From Geofilum rhodophaeum (GTDB taxonomy: Bacteria > Bacteroidota > Bacteroidia > Bacteroidales > Marinilabiliaceae), in the NCBI RefSeq assembly GCF_002210225.1, contig NZ_MWUJ01000017.1, positions 1-64,000 on the forward strand: a DNA stretch of 64,000 nucleotides. The letters are read 5' to 3'. A program made the position numbers and the translations under genes. The notes below the pieces were generated by a model. The model was not told the origin of the DNA. It saw nothing but the letters and a program-made list of their open reading frames with translations, and made no database searches. Shown here one piece after another: positions 25,472 to 33,992 of this stretch (within the stretch, counting starts at the first letter, position 1; each line of letters begins with the position of its first letter).

Positions 25472-26629
25472 ATGTCAAAAAGAGATTATTACGAAATACT
25501 GGAAGTAAGTAAGAATGCTTCCGCAGACGAAATAAAAAAGGCCTACCGCAAAAAAGCCATACAATTTCACCCCGATAAAAACCCGGGCAATAAGGAGGCG
25601 GAAGAAAAGTTTAAGGAAGCTGCTGAGGCCTATGAGGTGTTGAGCAATGAGGACAAGCGCAGACGTTACGACCAGTACGGACATGCCGGTGTTGGCGGCG
25701 CCTCGGGAGGCGGCGGCTTTGGTGGCGGTATGAGCATGGACGACATCTTTTCGCATTTCGGTGATATTTTTGGTGGTGGCTTTGGTGGTTTTGGTGGCGG
25801 CTTTGGCGGTTTTGGCGGAAGTCGTGGCGGCCAGCGTGTCAATAAAGGCTCCAACCTCAGGGTTAAAGTGAAACTGACCCTGCAGGAGATTGCCAATGGT
25901 GTGGAAAAGAAAATTAAGGTAAAAAAATATGTGAGCTGCAGCCACTGTAAAGGTACGGGAGCTGCCAACGGTTCTTCTTACAGCGATTGCTCCACTTGTC
26001 GTGGTACGGGTCAGGTTACTCGTATCAGCAATACGATACTGGGACAGATGCAAACAACTTCTACCTGTCCCACCTGTCAGGGCGAAGGGAAAATCATCAC
26101 CCATAAGTGTGCTGAGTGTAACGGAGAAGGTTTGATGCGTCAGGATGAGGTGGTGACCATTCAGATTCCTGCCGGTGTAGAGGAAGGTATGCAGCTTTCT
26201 GTTTCGGGTAAGGGAAATGCTGCCCGCCGGGGTGGTATCAATGGCGACTTGCTGGTGCTGATTCAGGAAGAGGCGCATCCCGAATTGATCAGGGACGGCA
26301 GCGATCTGATTTATAATCTGGTATTGAGTGTGCCGGATGCCATTTTGGGCGCAGCTGTAGAAATTCCGACTGTGGAAGGCAAGGTGAAAGTAAAAATAGA
26401 TGGCGGCACGCAGCCGGGTAAAATATTGCGTTTAAAGGGGAAGGGACTGCCCGAAATAAATGGTTACAGACGTGGCGATTTACTGGTGCGGATCAATGTT
26501 TACATTCCCAAGGATTTGTCGAAGGAGGATACGCGTTTGGTGGAGAAGCTTAGGGAGTCGGAGGTTTTTGCCCCCGGTGCCGATGCCGGTCAGAATTTTT
26601 TCAGCCGGATGAAAAACATGTTCGATTAA
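25472..26629 (+). CDS. dnaJ: Chaperone protein DnaJ
   Basis: A 385-residue type I Hsp40. J domain 1-about 70 with the HPDKNPG loop, then a Gly/Phe-rich stretch (about 75-125) with GGFGG-type repeats, then four CxxCxGxG zinc motifs ([32 protein letters not shown]), then the C-terminal substrate-binding domains. Works with DnaK and the upstream GrpE. oxyR begins 10 bp downstream and is likely cotranscribed. Confidence 0.96.
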   Translation: MSKRDYYEILEVSKNASADEIKKAYRKKAIQFHPDKNPGNKEAEEKFKEAAEAYEVLSNEDKRRRYDQYGHAGVGGASGGGGFGGGMSMDDIFSHFGDIFGGGFGGFGGGFGGFGGSRGGQRVNKGSNLRVKVKLTLQEIANGVEKKIKVKKYVSCSHCKGTGAANGSSYSDCSTCRGTGQVTRISNTILGQMQTTSTCPTCQGEGKIITHKCAECNGEGLMRQDEVVTIQIPAGVEEGMQLSVSGKGNAARRGGINGDLLVLIQEEAHPELIRDGSDLIYNLVLSVPDAILGAAVEIPTVEGKVKVKIDGGTQPGKILRLKGKGLPEINGYRRGDLLVRINVYIPKDLSKEDTRLVEKLRESEVFAPGADAGQNFFSRMKNMFD

Positions 26630-26639
26630 GTAAGGCTTC

Positions 26640-27566
26640 ATGAATATTCAACAACTGGAGTATGTTGTGGCGCTGGATGAGCACCGGCATTTTGTCGCCG
26701 CTGCCGAGAGCTGCTTTGTCACCCAGCCCACGCTTACCATGCAGCTGCGCAAATTGGAAGAAGAGTTGGGGGTTCAGCTTTTTGACCGCTCGCGCAAACC
26801 CTTGAAACCGACACCTGAGGGGGAGTTGTTTATTGTTAGGGCGCGCAGGATATTACGGGAAATTAATGAGCTTCATGGCGCCTTGAATGGGGAGAAAAAT
26901 ACCCTGGAGGGGGAATACCGCCTGGGGATTATTCCCACCCTGGCGCCCCATCTGTTGCCGCTTTTTCTTCCTGCTTTCGTGGGGCGTTTCCCCAACACGC
27001 AGTTGCGTATTGAGGAAATGGAGTCGGAAGGCATTATTAAGGCCCTGCAGGAAGACCGGCTGGATTTGGCCATAATGGCCACTCCTGCCGGGGAGCGCGA
27101 TCTGGAAGAGGTCGTTTTGTTTCATGAGGCTTTTGTGTTTTATGGACCGGAGGGCCACCCGCTGCTTAACGAAGAGGAGTTGTCGTCTGATTTGCTGGAT
27201 GTGGCCCAGGTCTTGTTGCTGTCTGAGGGGCACTGTTTTCGCTCCCAGGCTTTGAATCTTTGCAAGAGTCAATTGAGTCACCCCGCCTTTAATTTTCACT
27301 ACGAAAGCGGCTCTATTGATACGCTTAAAGCTTTGGTCCGTAAAGGAGTGGGCTATACCTTGGTGCCTGAGCTGGCCCTTGGAGCCGCGGATGCACCCCA
27401 TATTAAACGTTTTGCGCAGCCCCAGCCGGTTCGTGAAGTGAGTCTGGTTTGTCACCGCAGTTTCAACCGCAGTTTGTTGTTGGAGGCCATAAAGGACTTG
27501 GTGCGGGAGCACTTGCCGGCACATATTACACGGCCACGGGAGATTGTGAAAATTAAGTGGCGTTAA
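26640..27566 (+). CDS. oxyR: LysR-family hydrogen peroxide sensor OxyR
   Basis: 308 residues. Helix-turn-helix at 1-60 (MNIQQLEYVVALDEHRHFVAAAESC, cut short here) with the QPTLTMQLRKLEEELG recognition helix, then a LysR effector domain. The peroxide-sensing pair is present: Cys199 and Cys208 in GHCFRSQALNLC, the same numbering and spacing as E. coli OxyR. It should form a disulfide with peroxide and activate catalase and peroxiredoxin genes. Its place at the end of a grpE-dnaJ run links it to a protein-stress operon. Confidence 0.93.
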   Translation: MNIQQLEYVVALDEHRHFVAAAESCFVTQPTLTMQLRKLEEELGVQLFDRSRKPLKPTPEGELFIVRARRILREINELHGALNGEKNTLEGEYRLGIIPTLAPHLLPLFLPAFVGRFPNTQLRIEEMESEGIIKALQEDRLDLAIMATPAGERDLEEVVLFHEAFVFYGPEGHPLLNEEELSSDLLDVAQVLLLSEGHCFRSQALNLCKSQLSHPAFNFHYESGSIDTLKALVRKGVGYTLVPELALGAADAPHIKRFAQPQPVREVSLVCHRSFNRSLLLEAIKDLVREHLPAHITRPREIVKIKWR

Positions 27567-27590
27567 TTGCGTTGTTTTATAAAACAGGAG

Positions 27591-27612
27591 CCCCCAGTAT
27601 AGGGGGTTTTTT
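27591..27612 (+). terminator. Terminator after oxyR
   Basis: A GC-rich stem, CCCCC (27591-27595) with GGGGG (27602-27606), a 6-base loop, then TTTTTT. Confidence 0.75.
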
Positions 27613-27684
27613 GTTGAAACATTTGACATTGTCGGTATTATTGACAAAATTACCACTTGTTTTATTAATCTTAATGAAAACATC

Positions 27685-28362
27685 ATGACTAGAAATCTTA
27701 AGAAAATTACTTTCGCCGCGCTTATGCTGGCTCTTGTAATGAGTGGCTGTAAGTCGCTCACAGGGACTCAGAAAGGGGCCATTATTGGCACCGTTGGAGG
27801 TGCTGCAGCAGGGGCCATTGTGGGGCGTACCGCCGGGAATACGGCAGTGGGTACGGCTGTTGGTGCTACCGTGGGTGGCGTTACCGGAGCCATTATTGGC
27901 AACAAAATGGACAAGCAGGCCGAAGAGATGAAGGCCAAGCTGCCCGAGGCTAACGTTGAGCGTGTTGGGGAAGGCATCATTGTTGAGATGCCCAACAACA
28001 TTCTTTTTGGTTTTGACAGTTCCGATTTGTCGACTGAAGCCAAAGGAAATCTCGATCAAATGATGACTGTGTTCACCTCTTATCCCGATACCGATATTGA
28101 GGTGCAGGGGCACACCGACAGCAGCGGTGCAGAGTCCTACAACCAAACGCTTTCTGAGCGTAGGGCCAATGCGGTTACCTCCTATCTGTTGGGTAAAGGA
28201 ATCGCATCAGCGCGTATTAAGACCGTAGGTTATGGGGAGACTTCACCCAAGTATTCCAACGATTCTGCTGAAGGGCGCGCCCAAAATCGCCGCGTAGAAT
28301 TTGTTATTACCGCCAACGAGAAAATGATTCAGGAAGCCGAACGTGAGGCGGCTGCCCAATAA
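27685..28362 (+). CDS. OmpA-family lipoprotein with glycine-zipper segment
   Basis: 225 residues. Lipoprotein signal with lipobox MSGC at about residue 21. Residues about 31-75 are a glycine-zipper membrane segment (GAIIGTVGGAAAGAIVG, AVGTAVGATVGGVTGAIIG). Residues about 105-215 are an OmpA peptidoglycan-binding domain with GHTDSSGAESYNQTLSERRA, keeping both the Asp and Arg ligand residues, and AQNRRVEFVI. The layout resembles YiaD-type proteins that join membrane and wall. A barrel protein gene follows after 27 bp. Confidence 0.88.
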   Translation: MTRNLKKITFAALMLALVMSGCKSLTGTQKGAIIGTVGGAAAGAIVGRTAGNTAVGTAVGATVGGVTGAIIGNKMDKQAEEMKAKLPEANVERVGEGIIVEMPNNILFGFDSSDLSTEAKGNLDQMMTVFTSYPDTDIEVQGHTDSSGAESYNQTLSERRANAVTSYLLGKGIASARIKTVGYGETSPKYSNDSAEGRAQNRRVEFVITANEKMIQEAEREAAAQ

Positions 28363-28389
28363 ACTTTTTTACCAACCTTAATTTTATAA

Positions 28390-28995
28390 ATGATGAAAAA
28401 AACAATGATGGTTTTGCTGTTGTCTCTGCTTGTAGGTGGCAGCACACTTTTTGCTCAGGGTCTTGGCCTGCGTGCCGGCTTGAATTTTCAGAATTTGACG
28501 GGTGATGGTGTTGAGGATGGTAAGATGGCACCGCGTTTCAATATTGGTGTGGATTATGAAATAGCCGTTGCTCCCGATTTTTATTTTGCTCCTGGTTTGC
28601 TTTTTGCGACCAAGGGTAGTAAGTTCGAATTTTTGGGAGAGGATATTCAAATAGGTTTGAATTATTTGGAGGTTCCCTTGAATCTGGTATATAAGCCTGT
28701 TTTGGGTGATGGAAACCTGATTGTTGCCTTTGGGCCCTATGTGGGATATGGTCTGGGTGGCAAGGCCAAATCAGATGAGGGAGATACGGATATCGAAATG
28801 GGTTCAGAAGAAGAAGAAGGTAGTCTTTTTAATTATAAACCTTTGGATGTTGGTGCCAACATTGGTTTTGGCTACATGTTTGGTGCAGGTCTGTCCCTGC
28901 AATTCAATACCCAACTCGGTTTGGTGAACATCAGTCACGAAGACGATGCCGTTAAGAACACCGGTTTTGGTCTTTCTTTGGGCTACCGGTTCTAG
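28390..28995 (+). CDS. PorT-like outer membrane beta-barrel protein
   Basis: A 201-residue protein: signal peptide (MMKKTMMVLLLSLLVGGSTL), then a small barrel of about eight strands (GLRAGLNFQNLTG, FYFAPGLLFATKGSKFEFLG, YLEVPLNLVYKP), ending GFGLSLGYRF with the terminal Phe needed for BAM-mediated insertion. It fits the outer-membrane beta-barrel family PF13568. An acidic loop (GSEEEEG) lies near residue 140. Function unknown. Confidence 0.8.
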   Translation: MMKKTMMVLLLSLLVGGSTLFAQGLGLRAGLNFQNLTGDGVEDGKMAPRFNIGVDYEIAVAPDFYFAPGLLFATKGSKFEFLGEDIQIGLNYLEVPLNLVYKPVLGDGNLIVAFGPYVGYGLGGKAKSDEGDTDIEMGSEEEEGSLFNYKPLDVGANIGFGYMFGAGLSLQFNTQLGLVNISHEDDAVKNTGFGLSLGYRF

Positions 28996-29015
28996 GGCTT
29001 AAAACAATTTCAAAT

Positions 29016-29058
29016 AAAAGCGAAACAAAGAAGTTCAACTTCTTTGTTTCGCTTTTTT
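29016..29058 (+). terminator. Very long hairpin terminator
   Basis: A perfect 20-base inverted repeat (29016-29035 and 29037-29056, starting AAAAGCGAAACAAAGAAG) separated by one base, so the folded loop opens a pair or two. It is followed by a T run. It separates the barrel gene from the pectin cluster. Confidence 0.8.
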
Positions 29059-29125
29059 ATTGATTTTTATATCTTGCAGGTTCTATTGTGTTGTATTTAC
29101 AATTTATAAGATAATGCTACTTACT

Positions 29126-30523
29126 ATGAAAAAATCCGGATTGTTTTTGTTGCTTTTTGTACTGGTTGCCGGTCTTACGTCCTGCCAGTCGTCGGGCTCT
29201 GCTGGTGAAGAGGCTCCGCTTACCGATGCCAATACGCCACTGCACTTGTTGCAGCCTGATTATACAACTCCTTATCGGGTGCCCGAGAAGCGGGAGATTA
29301 TAGATGTGTTGGATCGGGTGTATGGGTATTTGAGTGAGGTGACCCCTATGGGGTTGGTCGACAGAGCGTCGGGTGCTGCGGTAAGCGATTATGCTGAAAT
29401 TAATGAAAACACCATTTTTGAGAAGGGGGATTTTAGGTTGACCAGTTACGAATGGGGGGTTACCTATGCCGGAATGCTTTTGGCGGCTGAGGTTACCGGC
29501 GACCAACGCTATGCCAATTATACCTACGACCGCCTGAAGTTTTTGGCTGAGATTCAGCCTTATTTCCTCAAACTGGGGGAGGAACATCGTTCTTACGCGA
29601 TGCATTCGGTTATTCATCCTGGTGCCCTGGATGATTCGGGCGCTTTGTGTGCCGCGATGATTAAGGCCAAGCTGGCGGGGCAGGAAGACGATCTGGACGC
29701 CTTGATCGACAATTTTATGGCCTACATCAGTAATGGGCAGTTTCGTTTGGAGGACGGGACTTTGGCACGCAATCGTCCCATGCGTAATTCGCTGTGGTTG
29801 GACGATCTTTTTATGAGTGTTCCGGCTCTTGCTTATATGGGCCATTATTCGGGTGACGATGCGTATTTTGACGATGCCGTGAAGCAGGTTTTGCAATTTT
29901 CCGGGCGCATGTTCAATGAGAGCAATCAACTCTTTATGCATGGCTGGATTCAGGATATGGAAGAGCATCCTCAGTTTCATTGGGCACGGGCCAATGGTTG
30001 GGCAGTAATGACTATGGTAGAGCTCCTGGAAGTTTTGCCCGAGAATTATGCCGGACGGGCAGAAGTCCTGGCGCTATTGCAAAAACACATACGGGGTTTG
30101 GCCAATCATCAGGGAGAGGATGGCTTTTGGCATCAGCTGATTGATCGCAACGATTCGTATCTGGAGACCTCGGCTACGGCCATTTATGTTTATGCAATAG
30201 CCCGGGCCATTAACAGAGGCTATGTAGACGCTCAGGTTTATGGCCCCATGGTAACCCTGGCATGGAATGCTGTGGCTGGCCAGGTCAATGAGAAGGGGCA
30301 GGTAGAGGGGACTTGCGTGGGAACAGGAATGGGCTTTGACCCTTCGTTTTATTACTATCGTCCCATTAGTGTGTATGCTGCGCACGGTTACGGTCCTGTT
30401 TTGTTGGCCGGAGCGGAGATGCTTGCACTTTTGGAGCAGACGCATCCGCGTATGAACGACAGTGCCATTATCTTTTTCCCTGAGGCTGTGCAGGCAGATG
30501 GGCCCATTTTTGAGTTGAATTAA
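29126..30523 (+). CDS. GH105 unsaturated rhamnogalacturonyl/glucuronyl hydrolase, lipoprotein
   Basis: About 465 residues from the ATG at 29126, which begins a lipoprotein signal (MKKSGLFLLLFVLVAGLTSC). Earlier in-frame starts lack one. The body is an (alpha/alpha)6 barrel of the YteR/GH105 type: EWGVTYAGMLLAAEVTGD, RNSLWLDDLFMSVPALAYMG with the conserved Asp residues, HWARANGWAVMTMVELLE and GFWHQLIDRNDSYLETSATA. Such enzymes remove the unsaturated uronic acid left by pectin lyases. It heads a three-gene pectin cluster with PL22 and GH28. No well-matched promoter box was found. Confidence 0.85.
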   Translation: MKKSGLFLLLFVLVAGLTSCQSSGSAGEEAPLTDANTPLHLLQPDYTTPYRVPEKREIIDVLDRVYGYLSEVTPMGLVDRASGAAVSDYAEINENTIFEKGDFRLTSYEWGVTYAGMLLAAEVTGDQRYANYTYDRLKFLAEIQPYFLKLGEEHRSYAMHSVIHPGALDDSGALCAAMIKAKLAGQEDDLDALIDNFMAYISNGQFRLEDGTLARNRPMRNSLWLDDLFMSVPALAYMGHYSGDDAYFDDAVKQVLQFSGRMFNESNQLFMHGWIQDMEEHPQFHWARANGWAVMTMVELLEVLPENYAGRAEVLALLQKHIRGLANHQGEDGFWHQLIDRNDSYLETSATAIYVYAIARAINRGYVDAQVYGPMVTLAWNAVAGQVNEKGQVEGTCVGTGMGFDPSFYYYRPISVYAAHGYGPVLLAGAEMLALLEQTHPRMNDSAIIFFPEAVQADGPIFELN

Positions 30524-30531
30524 TGTTTTTT

Positions 30532-30557
30532 GCCTGCCTGCCGGGTGGCAGTCAGGC
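30532..30557 (+). other. Hairpin in the GH105-PL22 intergenic region
   Basis: GCCTGCCTGCC (30532-30542) pairs with GGCAGTCAGGC (30547-30557) with one mismatch and a 4-base loop. It is GC-rich but lacks a T run, so it is more likely an mRNA stability or processing element than a terminator. Confidence 0.45.
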
Positions 30558-30563
30558 TGTTTC

Positions 30564-30570
30564 GGAGGAG
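30564..30570 (+). promoter_or_regulatory. Strong Shine-Dalgarno-like site for the PL22 gene
   Basis: GGAGGAG ends 5 bases before the ATG at 30576. Such purine-rich sites are uncommon in Bacteroidetes, where translation usually depends on AT-rich leaders. It supports the start at 30576. Confidence 0.5.
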
Positions 30571-30575
30571 CGATT

Positions 30576-31916
30576 ATGAGTGTGAGAATCAGGAGAATGG
30601 GGCTTTTGCTGCTGGTGATGGTCTTTTTAGGGGGTGAGTTGTTGGCGCAACTGGGTGCCAGGTTCCCATCTGAACGTAGGGTTGTAGTGGATCCTGTTAC
30701 AGGAACCGAGTTGGTGTTCCTGACGCGTTCGTCGGCTGGTGATTCTAAAATTTATCAAACGCATAACCAGTGGACTGCAGACGGGGAATGGTTGATTTTT
30801 CGTTCGGACCGTGTGCCTGGTGAGGCTTTGGCGGTGAATGAATCGACTGGTGAGATGGTGCAGGTCACCGAAGGCGGATATGTGGGGATGCTTAATGTTT
30901 CGCGCAAAACCATGCAGCTGTATTTTATGCGGCCCAATAAGCAGGATGAAAAGGCTATGGATGTAATGGTGGTTGATTTGGCGGCTCTGTTTCGTGACAG
31001 TGCTGCTGGTCGACTAAAAAAGGCCCGTCATTATCAGCGCGTTTGTGCTACTGTTCCTGCATCTTATGGGGCGCATGGCGATATGGCTTTAGATGCTGAA
31101 GAGGATTGGTTGTGGTTTAGGGTGGGGCGTGCAATGGCGGCTGCAAATCTGCCGGGCGAGGTGCCTTTGGCTGAGGCTTTTGGTCCCCGTAAGATGGGGG
31201 CGGGACCTGGTGGTTTGGCCGGGGTTCATCTCGAAAGCGGGGAGTTGCGGTATGTGACCTCGGTACCTTTTCAGGTGGGGCATGTGCAAACGAATCCCTG
31301 GGTGGCGGGACAAATTGTTTTCTGCTGGGAAACGGGTGGAAAGTCGCCTCAGCGCACCTGGGTGGTAAATGCCGATGGCAGCGGACTGCGTCCTTTGTAC
31401 CCGGAGTCGGAGTATGAGTGGGTGACGCACGAGGCTGTGATCAGTCCCGATGAGGTGGCTTTTGCCATTATGGGGCATCGCAGTATTCCCGGAGTCGGGG
31501 AGACTGCCGAAGGTACTGGGGTGCAGGGGGCAAATCCTGGTCAGGAGGCGGCATGGGGCCCTTCCGGAACCCGTGAGAAGCCTACGGGCTTGGGGGTTGT
31601 TAACATCAATACCAGAGAGATGTATATTGCCGGTCAAATTCCTTTTGGCAGTGGCTTTTGGCATGTTGCCGGTTCGGCCGACAAGCGCTTTTTGGCTGGG
31701 GACGACTTTGCGCGCAATGTTTATCTGATTGATCGCCGAAATGGTGAAATGCTGCTTTTGTCGGCGGGACATAAGACTTCTGCGGCGGACCATCCACATC
31801 CGACTTTTAGCCCCGACGGGAGCCGTATTCAGATTCAGAGTGCTATGTTGAGTGAGGATGGCAGGAGTATGGATATTTGCATTGTTCCGGTGCCCGAGGA
31901 GTGGTTGAAGAGATGA
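30576..31916 (+). CDS. Oligogalacturonate lyase-like protein (PL22 family)
   Basis: 446 residues with a signal peptide (MGLLLLVMVFLGGELLAQ after a short basic start). The rest is a seven-bladed propeller of WD40-like repeats: KIYQTHNQWTADGEWLIFRS, YGAHGDMALDAEEDWLWF, WVTHEAVISPDEVAFAIMGH, FWHVAGSADKRFLAGDDF and DHPHPTFSPDGSRIQIQS. The regularly placed His residues match the metal- and substrate-binding sites of oligogalacturonate lyases. Classic enzymes are cytoplasmic; the signal peptide here puts it in the periplasm. A related TolB-like propeller with another role remains possible. Confidence 0.78.
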   Translation: MSVRIRRMGLLLLVMVFLGGELLAQLGARFPSERRVVVDPVTGTELVFLTRSSAGDSKIYQTHNQWTADGEWLIFRSDRVPGEALAVNESTGEMVQVTEGGYVGMLNVSRKTMQLYFMRPNKQDEKAMDVMVVDLAALFRDSAAGRLKKARHYQRVCATVPASYGAHGDMALDAEEDWLWFRVGRAMAAANLPGEVPLAEAFGPRKMGAGPGGLAGVHLESGELRYVTSVPFQVGHVQTNPWVAGQIVFCWETGGKSPQRTWVVNADGSGLRPLYPESEYEWVTHEAVISPDEVAFAIMGHRSIPGVGETAEGTGVQGANPGQEAAWGPSGTREKPTGLGVVNINTREMYIAGQIPFGSGFWHVAGSADKRFLAGDDFARNVYLIDRRNGEMLLLSAGHKTSAADHPHPTFSPDGSRIQIQSAMLSEDGRSMDICIVPVPEEWLKR

Positions 31917-31936
31917 ATGATGAAACGATACGTATT

Positions 31937-33487
31937 ATGAAGAAAAGTTATTTCAAGGGCTGGGCTGTGTTGGTGCTTATGTTGCTTCTTCTTTTGCCGC
32001 AAGCACTTCGGGCCGGACGCTTTAATGTGCGGGATTTTGGTGCTCAGGGGGATGGACGTACTTTGGATACGGATGCCATTAATGCTGCAGTTGATGCTGC
32101 CACTGAATTGGGTGGAGGAACGGTGTATTTTCCTGCCGGTGTTTATCCTTCTTTTTCTATTCGTTTGCAAAACAATATCCGGCTTCTTTTGGATATGGGG
32201 GCTACCCTGCTTGCTGCTTCTCCGGACGATTATCCTGGTTTTGGCTATGATGCAGCAGAGCCCAATGTGTGGGGCGACTCGCTCGAATATCAGGATTTTG
32301 GACACAGCCACTGGAAGAACAGCTTGATTTGGGGAATTGGTCTGGAAAATATTGTGATTGAGGGGCACGGTTTGATTGATGGACGGGGCTTGGTCAAGCA
32401 TGGGAGCCGTAAACCTGGTTTGGGCAATAAGGCCATTGCCTTAAGGGCGTGTCGGAATGTGACCATCCGGGATCTGCGGATATTTCGGGGCGGGCACTTT
32501 GGTATTTTACCGACTGGGGTGGATAATATGACAATCGACAATCTGAAAATAGACTCGAATCGGGATGGAATCAATATCGATTGTTGTAAGAATGTTCGCA
32601 TTACCAATTGCCAGATTAATACGCCCAACGACGATGCCATAGTTTTGAAGAGCAGTTTTGGTTTGGGCTATGCCCGTGTTACTGAGCAGGTCACCATCAG
32701 TAACTGTCATGTGTCTGGATACGACTTGGGCAGTATGCTCGACGGCAGTTATCAAACCAGGCAGGAGGCGGCGCCCGATAAAGGGGCGGTAACGGGTCGC
32801 ATTAAACTGGGCACTGAATCCAACGGAGGGTTTAAGAACATTACGATCAGTAACGTGACTTTTGATCATTGTCGTGGTTTTGCCCTCGAGTCGGTGGATG
32901 GGGCTGTAATGGAGGACATCAGTATTTCCAATATTACTATGCGCAATATTCTCGATTCGGGCTTTTTTATTCGCCTGGGGCGCCGAATGCGAGGGCCCGA
33001 TGGGGTGCCGGTGGGAAGAACGGCGCGTATTCAGATCAGTAATGTCACTATGACGGGCGTTCCTCCACGTTATTGCGCCATGATTATGGGTATTCCGGGG
33101 CACCCGGTGGAGGGGGTTCGCATCAGCAATGTTCAGATGTTGGTAGATGGTGGGGCCAAGTCGTCTCAGGCCGCTGTAGTGGTGCCTGAAAATGAGGAAG
33201 GGTATCCCGATCCGATGTATTTTGGGGATTTGCCAGCCTATGGTTTCTATATTCGGCATGCCGGCGACTTGCAAATGGACAATATCCAGGTGCAAACGAA
33301 AAAAACTGACGGGCGTCCTGCTTTTGTTTTGGAGGATGTTTCCGATGTGCGCTTGTCTAACATTCGCAGTGGCGCGAGCGAAAAGGGACAGGCTTTGGTT
33401 TTGCGGGATGTACGTGAGGCCTTGTTGCTTGAGTTTGATGGCTGGGAGCGCCGAACCTTTCAACAAGTCAAAAGCCAACGTTTTTAG
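31937..33487 (+). CDS. GH28 polygalacturonase-like enzyme
   Basis: About 516 residues from the ATG at 31937 (MKKSYFKGWAVLVLML signal peptide). An in-frame ATG at 31913 overlaps the PL22 stop codon. It is a right-handed beta-helix with a pectate-lyase-like opening (NVRDFGAQGDGRTLDTDAIN). GH28 catalytic features are visible: NRDGINIDCC, then PNDDAIVLKSS with Asp232 and Asp233, and Arg288-Ile289-Lys290 in GRIKLGTES. It likely cuts polygalacturonan or rhamnogalacturonan in the periplasm or outside. Cotranscribed with PL22 and probably GH105. Confidence 0.87.
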   Translation: MKKSYFKGWAVLVLMLLLLLPQALRAGRFNVRDFGAQGDGRTLDTDAINAAVDAATELGGGTVYFPAGVYPSFSIRLQNNIRLLLDMGATLLAASPDDYPGFGYDAAEPNVWGDSLEYQDFGHSHWKNSLIWGIGLENIVIEGHGLIDGRGLVKHGSRKPGLGNKAIALRACRNVTIRDLRIFRGGHFGILPTGVDNMTIDNLKIDSNRDGINIDCCKNVRITNCQINTPNDDAIVLKSSFGLGYARVTEQVTISNCHVSGYDLGSMLDGSYQTRQEAAPDKGAVTGRIKLGTESNGGFKNITISNVTFDHCRGFALESVDGAVMEDISISNITMRNILDSGFFIRLGRRMRGPDGVPVGRTARIQISNVTMTGVPPRYCAMIMGIPGHPVEGVRISNVQMLVDGGAKSSQAAVVVPENEEGYPDPMYFGDLPAYGFYIRHAGDLQMDNIQVQTKKTDGRPAFVLEDVSDVRLSNIRSGASEKGQALVLRDVREALLLEFDGWERRTFQQVKSQRF

Positions 33488-33513
33488 CGGCTCTTATTAG
33501 TGACGGCCTGGGC

Positions 33514-33903
33514 TTATTCTATCTCGAGAAACTCTTTAATGGCTCCCAGTATGAATTTTTCCCAGCCTTCGGCGATGTCGTCGAAGGCTTCTTCGGGGAT
33601 GTTGGTGTGCAGTACATCTACCTGCACTTTTCCGCCCTGGGGGAAGATTTTGATGGTGGCCAGAGAGGCTGCTTCCTGTTCGCCAAAGTACCATTGCTGG
33701 ATAATTTTGCTGTCGGGTTCCAGTTCCAATATGCGGCCGCTGATATCGCCTTCCCACATTTCAAATTCGCCGGGAATTTGTTCAGGCATGCTGGCTGGGT
33801 AGCCCGACCATAATTCTATGGTAAAGGGATTGGTTAAGGCGGCGTAAACATCTTCGCTTTCTGCCTTGATTTTGATGCGTGTTTTAAAGTCTCGGACTGC
33901 CAT
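33514..33903 (-). CDS. SRPBCC (START-like, AHSA1-type) domain protein
   Basis: 129 residues. The opening KTRIKIKAESEDVYAALTNPFTIELWSG is cut here to its key part: VYAALTNPFTIELWSG is the usual AHSA1 start. IPGEFEMWEGDISGRILELE, WYFGE and DIAEGWEKFILGAIKEFLE complete the fold. These are small hydrophobic-ligand or chaperone-cofactor folds of varied function. Single-gene unit, convergent to the GH28 gene. Confidence 0.82.
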   Translation of the reverse strand: MAVRDFKTRIKIKAESEDVYAALTNPFTIELWSGYPASMPEQIPGEFEMWEGDISGRILELEPDSKIIQQWYFGEQEAASLATIKIFPQGGKVQVDVLHTNIPEEAFDDIAEGWEKFILGAIKEFLEIE

Positions 33904-33925
33904 AGTGTGCTGTGTTGTTTGTCGA

Positions 33926-33933
33926 CAAAGTTA
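33926..33933 (-). promoter_or_regulatory. -7 promoter box for the SRPBCC gene
   Basis: TAACTTTG on the minus strand, 22 bp before the start at 33903. Confidence 0.5.
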
Positions 33934-33966
33934 AGAAAAAAAGCCCCGGTCGTTGTCGACCGGGGC
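33934..33966 (-). terminator. Terminator of the xylan operon
   Basis: A perfect 10-bp GC-rich stem (33943-33952 with 33957-33966), loop TTGT, followed on the minus strand by a T-rich run. It sits 26 bp beyond the GH43 stop. Confidence 0.8.
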
Positions 33967-33992
33967 GCATTAGCCAGAGAACTGTTGAACTA

